A stretch of DNA of 64,000 nt from Saccharopolyspora gloriosae (GTDB lineage: Bacteria; Actinomycetota; Actinomycetes; Mycobacteriales; Pseudonocardiaceae): positions 2,667,501 through 2,731,500 of the forward strand of contig NZ_JACHIV010000001.1 of assembly GCF_014203325.1 (NCBI RefSeq), in the 5' to 3' direction. The first letter of the stretch is position 1, and every line of letters starts with the position of its first letter. The notes beneath the pieces were generated by a model that saw only the letters and a list, made by a program, of their open reading frames with translations, did no database searches and was not told where the DNA came from. Positions 35,065 to 42,638 of this stretch are shown here, piece after piece. A program made the position numbers and the translations under genes.

Positions 35065-35786
35065 TGGTCGCCACGAATGAACACGACGGAACCGATGAAA
35101 TCGGGCACACCCACGCGGATGTGTCCGGCGGCTGGTTGCGACCCGCGGTTTTCGGCGCGATGGACGGGCTCGTGACGAACATCGCTCTGGTCGCGGGCGT
35201 GGGCGGTGCCGGGGCGAACGGCCACTTCATGGTGCTCTCCGGCACGGCCGGACTGGTGGCCGGGGCGTTCTCAATGGCGCTGGGCGAGTACAGCTCGGTG
35301 GAGACGCAGAACAATTCCGTGCGATCCGAGTCGGTGAAGGAACGCGCGGAATTGGTGCGCGACCCGGTCGGGGAAAGAGCGGAACTCGCCGACATGTTCG
35401 TCGAGGACGGGATGAGCCGGGAGACCGCCGAGCGCGCCGCCGCGGAAATCCACGAGAACACCGACCAGGCGGTGCGCACGCACCTGGTGCACGAACTCGG
35501 CGTGGACCCGCAGGAACAGCCGTCGCCGCTGGTCGCGGCAGGCTCGTCGTTCCTGTGCTTCGCGATGGGAGCGTTGATCCCGCTGCTGCCGTTCCTGGCG
35601 GGCGCGGACTCGCTGCCGCTGGGCTTGCTGGCCGGGGCGATCGGCCTGTTCATCTCCGGTGCGCTGGTCGCGCGCTTCACCACCCGGCCTTGGTGGTGGA
35701 ACGGCACCCGCCAGCTGCTGTTCGGTGCGCTCGCGGCGGGCGCGACCTTCCTGGTGGGGCAGCTCATCGGGGTCTCGGCGGCCTGA
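35064..35786 (+). CDS. VIT1/CCC1-family iron/manganese transporter
   Basis: 240 residues. Membrane protein with the VIT1/CCC1 signature: GGWLRPAVFGAMDGLVTNIALVAGVGGAGA, MALGEYSSVETQNNSV, then an amphipathic acidic cytoplasmic part (LADMFVEDGMSRETAERAAAEI) and HLVHELGVDP, followed by three helices (SFLCFAMGALIPLLPFL, LGLLAGAIGLFISGALVAR, QLLFGALAAGATFLVGQLIG). Family members move Fe2+/Mn2+ out of the cytoplasm in exchange for protons. Start ATG 35064 sits right after a -10 box. A half-site of an iron box upstream hints at iron control, but this is weak. Confidence 0.88.
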   Translation: MVATNEHDGTDEIGHTHADVSGGWLRPAVFGAMDGLVTNIALVAGVGGAGANGHFMVLSGTAGLVAGAFSMALGEYSSVETQNNSVRSESVKERAELVRDPVGERAELADMFVEDGMSRETAERAAAEIHENTDQAVRTHLVHELGVDPQEQPSPLVAAGSSFLCFAMGALIPLLPFLAGADSLPLGLLAGAIGLFISGALVARFTTRPWWWNGTRQLLFGALAAGATFLVGQLIGVSAA

Positions 35787-35916
35787 TCGCGATTGGCGGA
35801 GGGAACCCCTGGGGTGTCGGCCGGTCGTGGATCTGGGCGCGCCGATGTGGTTCCCTCCTGGTGGGACGTCCCGTCTCACAACGGCGTGGACGGGCGTCTC
35901 TTCACCGCACCGCCGT

Positions 35917-36669
35917 TCAGCGCGCGTCGCGGGAGCGGATGAGGACGTCGATCCCGTCGAGTACCCGCGCCAGCCCGAACTCGAAGTGGTGCTCCGCACT
36001 GCTGGCGGCGCCGTGCGCCGAGCCCGCGGCGCTGCCGACCTTCGCCGCGGTGGGGAAGTGCTCCGGATCGAGCAGCCGGTCCAGCAGCGGGGCGTGCGCC
36101 TGCCACCACTGCTCATCGGTGAGCCCGGTGCGGCGTTCCGCGTCGGCCGCCTCCAGCGCGCCGCGCGCGGCCGTGCGGGCGTGGCCGAGGACGAGGCTCA
36201 GCACCGAATCCATTTCGACCTCGCTGAGGCCGATGCCGTCGACGGTCCGCAGCTCGCGTTCGTACTTGGCGGTCTCCTGCGGTCCGAGCACCGGCCGGGC
36301 GGTCGCGATCTCCAGCGTCCACGGGTGCCTGCGGTGCAGGTCCCAGTTCTGCCGCGCCACGTGTTCGAGCCGGGCCCGCCAGCCGGTGACCTCGGGGCCG
36401 GGCGCCTCGGTCTCGCCGTAGACGGTGTCGAGCATGACGTCGATCAGGTCGTCCTTGCCGGGCACGTAGGTGTAGAGCGACATCGTCCCGGCGCCGAGGC
36501 GTTCGGCGACGCCGCGCATGGACAGCGCGGCGAGCCCTTCCGCGTCGGCGAGCGCGATGCCGGCCCGCACGATCTCGTCCGCGCCGAGGCCCGGTTTGCG
36601 GGAACGGTGCTCCGGGGCCCGCCACAGCAGTGCCAGCGTCCGCGCCGGGTCCCGTTTCCTGATCACCAT
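35917..36669 (-). CDS. TetR family regulator with TetR_C_1-type ligand domain
   Basis: 250 residues. HTH: IVRAGIALADAEGLAALSMRGVAERLGAGTMSLYTYVPGKDDLIDVM. The C-terminal half (GWRARLEHVARQNWDLHRRHPWTLEI..., LGPQETAKYERELRTVDGIGLSEVEMD) matches the domain found in TetR/TetR-like antibiotic-efflux regulators. ATG 36669 has AGGAG five bases before it. The gene converges on the VIT1-type gene and is divergent, across three 47-bp palindromes, from the 2H phosphoesterase. Target unclear. Confidence 0.85.
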   Translation of the reverse strand: MVIRKRDPARTLALLWRAPEHRSRKPGLGADEIVRAGIALADAEGLAALSMRGVAERLGAGTMSLYTYVPGKDDLIDVMLDTVYGETEAPGPEVTGWRARLEHVARQNWDLHRRHPWTLEIATARPVLGPQETAKYERELRTVDGIGLSEVEMDSVLSLVLGHARTAARGALEAADAERRTGLTDEQWWQAHAPLLDRLLDPEHFPTAAKVGSAAGSAHGAASSAEHHFEFGLARVLDGIDVLIRSRDAR

Positions 36670-36815
36670 GCACGCTCCTGTTCGCCGTCCGATGTTCCGG
36701 ACGCCGCGTGCCGGGGCCGGATTCGGCCACCTAGCCTAGCCAACCCGCCGCGCCGCTTCACCGATCCCGATCATCAAACCCCGCCACCCCGACCACTCGG
36801 CACCCAGCGACCCGG

Positions 36816-36862
36816 ATGAACGGCCCGTTCGCCCAATCCTGTTCGACGAACGGTCCGTTGAC
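36816..36862. repeat. 47-bp intergenic palindrome, copy 3
   Basis: Left arm begins ATGAACGGCCCGTTCG, right arm ends CGAACGGTCCGTTGAC; loop region ATCCTGTTC. Same 47-base length as the others but with several mismatches in the stem. It lies upstream of both flanking genes, so a terminator role is unlikely here. Confidence 0.85.
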
Positions 36863-36903
36863 TCCGAAGCACCACGCGCAGGTCGCCGAGGTGGCGGGAG
36901 TGG

Positions 36904-36950
36904 GTGAGCGGCCCGTTCGCCCAATTCCGTTGGACGAACGGTCCGTTGAC
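36904..36950. repeat. 47-bp intergenic palindrome, copy 4
   Basis: Left arm begins GTGAGCGGCCCGTTCG, right arm ends CGAACGGTCCGTTGAC. It shares the unusual TTGAC end with copy 3, suggesting the two arose from each other by local duplication. Confidence 0.85.
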
Positions 36951-36987
36951 TCGAAACCACATGTCCGCGTCGGCGGGGCCGGAGTGG

Positions 36988-37034
36988 GTGAGCGGCCCGT
37001 TCGTCCAATGTCGTTGGTCGAACGGGCCGTTCAC
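36988..37034. repeat. 47-bp intergenic palindrome, copy 5
   Basis: Left arm begins GTGAGCGGCCCGTTCG, right arm ends CGAACGGGCCGTTCAC. Compared with copy 1 the central A of the left arm is C and the paired T of the right arm is G: a compensatory change that keeps the stem. Confidence 0.85.
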
Positions 37035-37082
37035 TTCGTTCGGTGGGGGCGCGGCGGGGTGGTGCGGCGGTATAAGGGGCGT

Positions 37083-37622
37083 ATGCCTGCTGCTGGTACC
37101 ACCGCTGTGGTGTTTCCCGTGCCCGGAGCCGATGCGTTGCTGCGCGCCGTCGGCGAGCGGTTCCCCGGTGCGGTGCGCGCCGGGTTCCCCGCGCACATCA
37201 CGGTCCTCCACCCGTTCCTGCCGCTGTCCGATGTGGACGATGAGGTGGTGGCGGAGCTGGCCGCGATGTTCGCCCGCCGCGGCCCGCTGCGGGTGGAGTT
37301 CGCCGTGTCCGAGCAGCGGCGCCACTTCGACGAGGGCTTCGTGGCGCTGCTCCTCGAACCGGACGGCCCGCTGCGCGAGCTCACCGCCGAGCTCGGCGCT
37401 CGGTGGGACCTGCGCCCGTACGGCGGCGCCTACGGCGAGCCGGATCCGCACGTGACGGTCGCGCTCGACGTGGCGCCGGAGCAGGCCGGGCTCATCGCCG
37501 AGCAGGCGGCGGGCGCGCTCCCGCCGCCCGCCGACCTCGACGAGGCGTGGCTGGTGGCCTTCGACGGAACCTGGTCGCTGCGAGCGCGCCTACCGCTGGC
37601 TCCCGGAGGGGGCGGTCAGTAG
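37083..37622 (+). CDS. 2H phosphoesterase / 2'-5' RNA ligase family protein
   Basis: 179 residues with the two His-x-Thr motifs of the 2H superfamily: HITVLHPF near residue 38 and PHVTVALD near 123. The size and the pattern around GRWDLRPYGG fit the LigT/ThpR group, whose members act on 2',3'-cyclic or 2'-5' RNA phosphates. Start ATG 37083 is six bases after TATAAG, so the mRNA is probably leaderless. The stop overlaps the end of the convergent marR gene by seven bases. Confidence 0.83.
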   Translation: MPAAGTTAVVFPVPGADALLRAVGERFPGAVRAGFPAHITVLHPFLPLSDVDDEVVAELAAMFARRGPLRVEFAVSEQRRHFDEGFVALLLEPDGPLRELTAELGARWDLRPYGGAYGEPDPHVTVALDVAPEQAGLIAEQAAGALPPPADLDEAWLVAFDGTWSLRARLPLAPGGGGQ

Positions 37623-38173
37623 ACGCCGTCTTCGCCGTTGGCGGCGCGCAAGGTGCGCATGGCCTCGGCGAGCGCCTCCGAACGGTCCAGCCCCAGTGGT
37701 GCGAGCACGCGGCGGCGCAGGATCTCCGCGCAGGCTTCGCGCGCCCGCTCGGCGACGTCGCGGCCGTGGTCGGTGAGCACCGCGTAGGTGACCCGCCGGT
37801 CGGTGTCGCAGGGTTCGCGCACGATGAGGTCCGCCGCGGCGAGCCGGTCGGCGACCTTGGTGAAGCCGCCGCTGCTGAGCGCTGCTTCGCGGGCGAGCCG
37901 GGTCATCGGCATCTTGTGCTCGGGGGAGCGCACCAGCCGCAGCAGGATGTCGAAGGAGCCCGGGGCGAGGCCGAAGCGTTCGGCGATCTCGCTCATCAGG
38001 CGGTCCTGGGTGAGGTGGTAGCCCTCGATGACCAGTCCCCACCAGGTGACGATCTCGTCGTCGTCGGTGTTGGGGTCGGGGCGGGTGCCGGGTATCGCCG
38101 CGCCGTTGCCGCCCGCTCCGTTGTCTGCGGTTCCGGTCGCCCGGACCGCGTTCGTGGCGCTGCCGCCGCTCAC
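37616..38173 (-). CDS. MarR family regulator, likely of the quinone-stress genes
   Basis: 185 residues from GTG 38173, chosen because GAGGGGAG stands five bases upstream; an ATG at 38224 would extend it over the promoter region. A ~45-residue Gly/Ala/Asp-rich lead is followed by the winged HTH: ERFGLAPGSFDILLRLVRSPEHKMPMTRLAREAALSSGGFTKVADRLAAADLIVREPCDTDRRVTYAVLT. It is divergent from the WrbA gene. The set MarR, flavodoxin/quinone reductase, ring-cleaving dioxygenase and hydrolase mirrors Bacillus MhqR control of mhqD/mhqO/azoR, so it likely senses quinones or electrophiles. Confidence 0.85.
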   Translation of the reverse strand: MSGGSATNAVRATGTADNGAGGNGAAIPGTRPDPNTDDDEIVTWWGLVIEGYHLTQDRLMSEIAERFGLAPGSFDILLRLVRSPEHKMPMTRLAREAALSSGGFTKVADRLAAADLIVREPCDTDRRVTYAVLTDHGRDVAERAREACAEILRRRVLAPLGLDRSEALAEAMRTLRAANGEDGVY

Positions 38174-38346
38174 CTGGTCTCCCCTCGCCTCGTCCGTTCG
38201 CGGTAGCCAGTCTACCTCTCTCATGTCTCGTGCAGAAATATCTTGCGTGGAAGACAAAACTCTCCTAAGCTTCGTGTCGCGGAGCCGCGAGGCTCCGAAG
38301 GTGGAAATCGGCCGGGCCAGTGTCCGGCATCAAGAAGGAGTTGATC
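38174..38346. promoter_or_regulatory. Divergent marR / wrbA promoter region
   Basis: 173 bases, with an AT-rich block at about 38220-38275 in otherwise GC-rich DNA. It contains TCTTGCGTGGAAGA, a short inverted repeat (TCTT/AAGA) that may be part of a MarR operator. AAGGAGTTGATC before ATG 38347 is the wrbA ribosome site. The operator is only tentative. Confidence 0.4.
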
Positions 38347-38958
38347 ATGGCCGACCCAGTCAAGCTCAGCGTCATCTACTACTCGTCGACGGGAACGATC
38401 AGCGAGATCGCGAACGCCCTGGTCGCCGAGGCGGAGAAGGCCGGTGCCGAGGTGCGCCTGCGCAAGGCGCCCGAGCTTGCTCCCGACGCGGCGATCGACT
38501 CGAACCCGGCGTGGCGCGCGAACATCGACGCCACGGCCTCGGTGCAGGAGGTCGCCGCCGACGACGTCGTCTGGGCCGACGCGGTGATCTTCGGTTCGCC
38601 GACGCGCTACGGCAACATCGCCGCGCAGCTCAAGCAGTTCATCGACACCCTCGGCGGGGAGTGGCAGCAGGGCCTGCTGGCCGACAAGGTCTACAGCGGC
38701 TTCACCTCCAGCGCCACCAAGCACGGCGGCCAGGAGTCCACGCTGCTGGCGCTGTACAACACGTTCCACCACTTCGGCGGGATCATCGTGAGTCCCGGGT
38801 ACACCGACGGTTCCAAGTTCGTCGACGGCAACCCGTACGGCACCAGCCACGTCGACGCCCAGGGTCAGCTCAAGGTGGACGACGAGACCCGCACCGCCGC
38901 CTCCGTGCAGGCGCGCCGCGTGGTCGCGATCGCCCAGCGGTTGAAGAACGGCGCGTGA
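38347..38958 (+). CDS. wrbA: WrbA-like flavodoxin-fold NAD(P)H:quinone oxidoreductase
   Basis: 203 residues. Flavodoxin fold with the FMN phosphate loop YYSSTGTISEIA at ~11-22, the isoalloxazine-binding GSPTRYGNIAAQLKQFID near 86, and the WrbA C-terminal blocks TKHGGQESTLLALYNTFHHFGGIIVSPGY and NPYGTSHVD. WrbA enzymes reduce quinones by two electrons, avoiding semiquinone radicals. ATG 38347 has AAGGAG eight bases upstream. Divergent from the MarR regulator and followed by the dioxygenase-hydrolase pair. Confidence 0.92.
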   Translation: MADPVKLSVIYYSSTGTISEIANALVAEAEKAGAEVRLRKAPELAPDAAIDSNPAWRANIDATASVQEVAADDVVWADAVIFGSPTRYGNIAAQLKQFIDTLGGEWQQGLLADKVYSGFTSSATKHGGQESTLLALYNTFHHFGGIIVSPGYTDGSKFVDGNPYGTSHVDAQGQLKVDDETRTAASVQARRVVAIAQRLKNGA

Positions 38959-39060
38959 GCGTCCGCTGATCGCCGGTGCGGCGCGGGCCGCATCCCGCGC
39001 CGCACCGGTTCTTTCCGCCTGCCCGCTTCGGTGGCCGTGCGGGCGGCGGAAACGTCAACG

Positions 39061-39120
39061 GCCCTCCCGCCGGGAGGTCGCCTTCGGGGGGTCGGCGGTG
39101 GAGCCTCCCGGCGGGAGGGC
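39061..39120. terminator. Nested palindromic hairpin after wrbA
   Basis: A perfect 17-bp inverted repeat: the arm at 39061-39077 starts GCCCTCCCGCCGGGAGG and pairs with the arm at 39104-39120. Each arm is itself a palindrome (CTCCCG-C-CGGGAG), so alternative folds exist. The loop is 26 bases. It lies 102 bases after wrbA and 97 before the dioxygenase gene. Confidence 0.65.
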
Positions 39121-39216
39121 CGCGGCGAGCCCGTGATATCGCTCCCATGTCCGAGCCGTCGCGCCCGGTCCAGGTCCCTCCGTGGACGAATTCCCTTCCA
39201 GGCATGGAGTTTTTCG

Positions 39217-40182
39217 ATGAGCATCGCTACGAGCGGGCTGCACCACGTCACTGCGATCGCGGGCGACCCGCAGCGCAACGCGGACTTCTACCTGCGGACG
39301 CTCGGCCTACGCCTGGTCAAGACGACGGTGAACTTCGACGACCCGGGCACCTACCACCTCTACTACGGCGACGAGGCCGGACGGCCGGGATCGCTGATGA
39401 CGTTCTTCCCCTGGAAGGGCGCCCCGAGCGGGCGGCACGGCACCGGCCAGGCGACCACCACGGCGCTGTCGGTGCCGGAGGCGTCGATCGGCTGGTGGAA
39501 GCAGCACCTCGCCGCGCAAGGCGTCGAAGTCGGCCAGGTGCACAACCGCGACGGCGAGGACGCGCTGACCTTCCAGGACCCGGACGGCCTGGGGCTCGCG
39601 CTGGTCGCGCACCCGCAGGGCGATCCGCGCGCGCCGTGGGACGACGGCATCGTGCCCGCCGAGCACGGGATTCGCGGGCTGCACTCGGTCACGCTGTCGG
39701 TCACCGACGAGACGGCGACGGCCGCCATGTTCGACGGCCTCGGCTTGTCCTTCGCCGCCCAGGACGGCAACCGGTTCCGGTTCACCGCGGGCGAGGGCGG
39801 CCCCGGCGCGTTCGTCGACGTGCTGGTCACCCCGGACGTTCCGCAAGGGCTGGTGGCCGCGGGCGCGGTGCACCACGTGGCGTGGCGCGCCCCGGACGAG
39901 GCGACGCAGGCGACGTGGCGGGAGGAGCTGCTCGGCTCCGGAGTCGACGTGACGTCCATCTTGGACCGCCAGTACTTCCGGTCGATCTACTTCCGGGAGC
40001 CGGGCGGTACGCTGTTGGAGATCGCCACCGACGAGCCCGGTTTCACCGCGGACGAGCCGCTGCTGGAACTCGGCCGCGCGCTGAAGCTGCCGCCGTGGCT
40101 GGAACCGAAACGCGACGAGATCGACCGGATGCTGCCGAAGCTGAACCTGCCCGCGGAGAACAACCCGGGGGCCACCGCATGA
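39217..40182 (+). CDS. Ring-cleaving dioxygenase (MhqO/MhqA-like glyoxalase-fold)
   Basis: 321 residues made of two vicinal-oxygen-chelate units. Unit one: GLHHVTAIAGDPQRNADFYLRTLGLRLVKTTVNFDDPGTYHLYYGDE. Unit two: GLHSVTLSVTDETATAAMFDGLGL, then VHHVAWRAPDEATQ and YFREPGGTLLEIATDEPGF. The His/Glu metal ligands (HH near residue 9, H near 208, E near 257) are in place. Homologues MhqA/E/O open hydroquinone rings. ATG 39217 follows TGGAG. The stop overlaps the hydrolase start (ATGA), so the two are co-expressed. Confidence 0.85.
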   Translation: MSIATSGLHHVTAIAGDPQRNADFYLRTLGLRLVKTTVNFDDPGTYHLYYGDEAGRPGSLMTFFPWKGAPSGRHGTGQATTTALSVPEASIGWWKQHLAAQGVEVGQVHNRDGEDALTFQDPDGLGLALVAHPQGDPRAPWDDGIVPAEHGIRGLHSVTLSVTDETATAAMFDGLGLSFAAQDGNRFRFTAGEGGPGAFVDVLVTPDVPQGLVAAGAVHHVAWRAPDEATQATWREELLGSGVDVTSILDRQYFRSIYFREPGGTLLEIATDEPGFTADEPLLELGRALKLPPWLEPKRDEIDRMLPKLNLPAENNPGATA

Positions 40183-40793
40183 GCGAGCTGTCGCTGACCC
40201 ACGACCACGTCGACGGCGACGCGGACGCGCCGGTGCTGGTGCTGCTGCACGGAACCGGTGGCTCGCCGGCGGATCTGCGTGGGGTCGCCGACGAGCTCAG
40301 CCCGCGATCCCCGGTGCTGGCACCGGCGGGCCCGGTCTCGGAGGGCGGCGCGGCGCGCTGGTTCCGCCGGTTGGCGGAGGGCGTGTTCGACACCGAGGAC
40401 GTGGTGGCCCGCACGCACCAGCTCGCGGACTTCCTCGCCGAGGCCACCGACGCCTACGGCTGGCACGGCAGACGGCTCGTCGCGGTCGGTTTCTCCAACG
40501 GTGCCAACATCGCCGCGGCGTTGACGCTGCTGCGCCCGGACGCGTTGCGGGAGGCGGTGCTGTTCGCCTCGATGCTGCCCGTGCCGGAGCCGCCGGAGCT
40601 GGACCTGTCCGGTTCGCGGGTGTTCCTCGGCAACGGCGAGGCCGATCCGATGGCTCCGACGGCCGCGGCGAACGCCTTGGTCTCGGCACTGCGCGCCCGC
40701 GGAGCGGACGTCACCGAGCAGTGGCATCCCGGCGGGCACCAGATCACCTCGCCCGGCGTGCGCGCAGCCGCCGAGTGGATCTCCCGACGCTGA
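40179..40793 (+). CDS. Phospholipase/carboxylesterase-like alpha/beta hydrolase (MhqD-like)
   Basis: 204 residues of the alpha/beta hydrolase fold: oxyanion LLHGTGGSPADL, nucleophile elbow GFSNGA with Ser near residue 103, an acid in FLGNGEADPMAP and a final His in WHPGGHQIT. This matches the YfhR/MhqD carboxylesterase group that partners with MhqO/MhqE in Bacillus. It should hydrolyse an ester or ring-cleavage product. ATGA coupling with the dioxygenase. Confidence 0.87.
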   Translation: MSELSLTHDHVDGDADAPVLVLLHGTGGSPADLRGVADELSPRSPVLAPAGPVSEGGAARWFRRLAEGVFDTEDVVARTHQLADFLAEATDAYGWHGRRLVAVGFSNGANIAAALTLLRPDALREAVLFASMLPVPEPPELDLSGSRVFLGNGEADPMAPTAAANALVSALRARGADVTEQWHPGGHQITSPGVRAAAEWISRR

Positions 40794-40810
40794 CACGGGT
40801 CGGGGAGGGA

Positions 40811-40850
40811 GGAGCGGGCCGTTCGCCGGGTGGGGTGAACGGCCCGTTCC
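40811..40850. repeat. Degenerate short relative of the 47-bp palindrome
   Basis: 40 bases with arms GGAGCGGGCCGTTCGCC and GGTGAACGGCCCGTTCC around a short GGGTGG centre. Core GGGCCGTTC/GAACGGCCC matches the family, but the ends and length differ. It lies 18 bases after the hydrolase gene between convergent genes, where it may serve as terminator. Confidence 0.6.
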
Positions 40851-40895
40851 GCATCGCGGGTCGCCGGCGCGTCCGCGACGGTTCCCGGGCGCGGA

Positions 40896-41723
40896 TCACT
40901 GCGGGCCGCACACCGATGCGGCCTTCCGCGCCGCGTCGGTGATCCACGGTTCAGCGGAGTTCAGGCTCGTGTACACCGCGGTCGCAGCGATCAGGTACCG
41001 CTCGTCGACCCGGATGCGCTGGGCGTTGCGCGCCGACTCGTAGCCGTCGGAGCACGCGTTCTGCCCGAGCCCGGACCGCGGGCACCAGATCCCGAACTCC
41101 CACGGGCCGCCGTCGCGGAAGGCGTCGTAGGCGCCGCGCGCCTGTGCCGCGCTGCCGAACGAGATGACCTGCACCGAGGCGAGCACCTGGTTGTCGGCCG
41201 TGATGGTGTCGCTGTCCACGAGATACGTCCCGACCATGGTCCCCGTGCACCCGTATCCGGTGAGCACGTCGGTGACGCCGTCGTCCATCCCGTAGGCCTG
41301 GCCGCAGGGTTTGCTGCCCGCGGATTCCAGCGCGTAGTAGGTGTTCCCGGCGGTGGTGAAGCCCGCCGGGAGCAACGCGTCCCGGGTGAACGGAGTTTCG
41401 GCGTCCCCGGTGTCCAGGTCGGCTTCGCCGGCCGACGGCTCGGCTTCCTCCGAGGTCGGTTCCGCACTGGTCGAGGGTTCCTCGGACTCCTCGGGTTCCT
41501 CGGTGGTCGACGGGTATTCCGAAGGCGCGTCCTGGTCGTGGATCCGAGAGGGGGACGGCGGCTGATCGGCGGCGACGAAGCGCCACAGCTGTTCGGCGTT
41601 GGAGATGCCGAGGAAACCGAACACGGCGATCACACCGGCCACCACCGTGGCGATCGCCGTCCAGGACGGCCCGGAGGAGTTCTCCGGCTGCTTCCCGGCT
41701 CGTTCTGCCTCGTCCTCGGTCAA
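40896..41723 (-). CDS. Membrane-anchored protein with Ser/Glu/Pro stalk, unknown
   Basis: 275 residues. A charged cytoplasmic start of ~20 residues (TEDEAERAGKQPENSS), one membrane helix (WTAIATVVAGVIAVFGFLGI), a ~65-residue acidic stalk of repeated Ser/Glu/Pro/Thr (EEPEESEEPSTSAEPTSEE), and a C-terminal globular domain of ~165 residues. That domain has four or five cysteines (KPCGQAYG, GYGCTGTM, IWCPRSG, NACSDGY, SVCGPQ), consistent with disulfides outside the cell. The only in-frame start is TTG 41723 behind GGGGGG. Family not recognised; a ligand-binding or sensor role would suit the layout. The next minus-strand gene upstream has a similar single-pass build. Confidence 0.7.
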   Translation of the reverse strand: MTEDEAERAGKQPENSSGPSWTAIATVVAGVIAVFGFLGISNAEQLWRFVAADQPPSPSRIHDQDAPSEYPSTTEEPEESEEPSTSAEPTSEEAEPSAGEADLDTGDAETPFTRDALLPAGFTTAGNTYYALESAGSKPCGQAYGMDDGVTDVLTGYGCTGTMVGTYLVDSDTITADNQVLASVQVISFGSAAQARGAYDAFRDGGPWEFGIWCPRSGLGQNACSDGYESARNAQRIRVDERYLIAATAVYTSLNSAEPWITDAARKAASVCGPQ

Positions 41724-41820
41724 GCGCGCCCCCCGGTTCAGCGGCCGTCCTTCGCGATCACGGCCGTGAACCAGGCAGCGTAGCGAATGCGCCGAGCCGG
41801 AAAGGCGCGTTCCGGTGCGC

Positions 41821-42252
41821 TCACGGTTTCGGGTCGGTGGGCGTGAAGGTCAGCGAGGAGGAGACCTCGCAGTGCGTGTTCTCCCCGGTTCCCTCGCACT
41901 GCGCCCCGCTCGACGGCCCTTCGGGCGCGTCGGAGCGTGCGGAGATCTTCGTGTCCCCGTGGCCGGTTCCGGAGGAGCCGACCTCCTTCTTCTCCGGCGG
42001 TGGCGGCGCCGGAGCCTGCGGGGCGGTAGCGGGTGCGACGTGCGGGCGCTGATCCGGCGCTGGCGCATCGAACAGGCACAGCGCGAGCACCGCGGCGACG
42101 ATCGGTGCGCCGAGCACGGCCGCGCGACGAGCGGGGGAGGGTTTCCCGGCCCGCCCGATCGTCACGTCCCCGTGCACCGAGCCGACCTGCACGGTGTGCT
42201 CGCTGGTTCCCGAGACGACGTTGCGCGCGCCGCCCGGCTTTCCTTCGTTCAC
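41821..42252 (-). CDS. Small single-pass protein with RHIM/BASS-like VQVG motif
   Basis: 143 residues from GTG 42252, preceded by AGGAGG four bases upstream. Residues 11-33 read NVVSGTSEHTVQVGSVHGD and then VTIG: an N..SG....VQVG..HGDV pattern. Its core V-Q-V-G equals the RHIM amyloid core of RIPK3, and the whole looks like bacterial amyloid signalling motifs (BASS, group 3) that actinomycete NLR-type immune proteins use to recruit effectors. A membrane helix follows (AAVLGAPIVAAVLALCLF, ~44-61), then a Pro/Ala stalk and a short Ser/Thr-rich end with a Cys pair (AQCEGTGENTHCEVSSS). The motif would face the cytoplasm. Function inferred only from the motif. Confidence 0.6.
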   Translation of the reverse strand: MNEGKPGGARNVVSGTSEHTVQVGSVHGDVTIGRAGKPSPARRAAVLGAPIVAAVLALCLFDAPAPDQRPHVAPATAPQAPAPPPPEKKEVGSSGTGHGDTKISARSDAPEGPSSGAQCEGTGENTHCEVSSSLTFTPTDPKP

Positions 42253-42485
42253 GATCCCTCCTATCGGAATCACCTGAGCGCAAGATTAGCCCTCCTATCG
42301 GTGAAGCGGGGCGGATCGGATCGGATCGGCGGATCACGCGAATTCGCGAACGGGTTCCCGTGAGCGCGGAGAATTGTGCCGAGGTGAACACCGGTTACCT
42401 CCCGTACGCCGTTCGGCGCATGATTCCGCGCGCTGAGCGATGCGCAGTCCGAAATCGGGATCCGCAATTCGCGCCGGGCGGCTGC

Positions 42486-42525
42486 GGGAAAATCCCGCAC
42501 CTTAGCGGGCAGGTGCGGGATTCCC
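42486..42525. terminator. Strong hairpin in the gap before the regulator remnant
   Basis: ATCCCGCACCT at 42492-42502 pairs perfectly with AGGTGCGGGAT at 42511-42521, extended by GGGAA/TTCCC across one bulged A. The loop is eight bases. It stands alone between the VQVG-motif gene and the pseudogene, with no T-run. Confidence 0.5.
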
Positions 42526-42638
42526 GTTCCTCCCTCGCGCGACCAGGGAATGCCGCAGCGTTCAGGAGGTGGGCAGCTCGATCGACTTCAGGAGTCGGCC
42601 AGGCTCACGCCGGTATCCAAGGCCGATCTTGCTGCTGA

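Larger units (their letters stand above)
36670..37082. other. 413-bp divergent gap packed with three 47-bp palindromes
   Basis: The gap between a TetR gene (minus) and the LigT-like gene (plus) holds no gene. It carries palindrome copies at 36816, 36904 and 36988, spaced 88 and 84 bases start to start, and TATAAG at 37071-37076 six bases before ATG 37083, a leaderless promoter. Confidence 0.75.

Noticed and set aside
36816-37034. The three clustered palindromes as a CRISPR-like array
   Set aside because: Spacers are about 40 bases, but the units are long perfect-type palindromes with variable loops, only three copies, and the same element occurs singly elsewhere. No cas genes.
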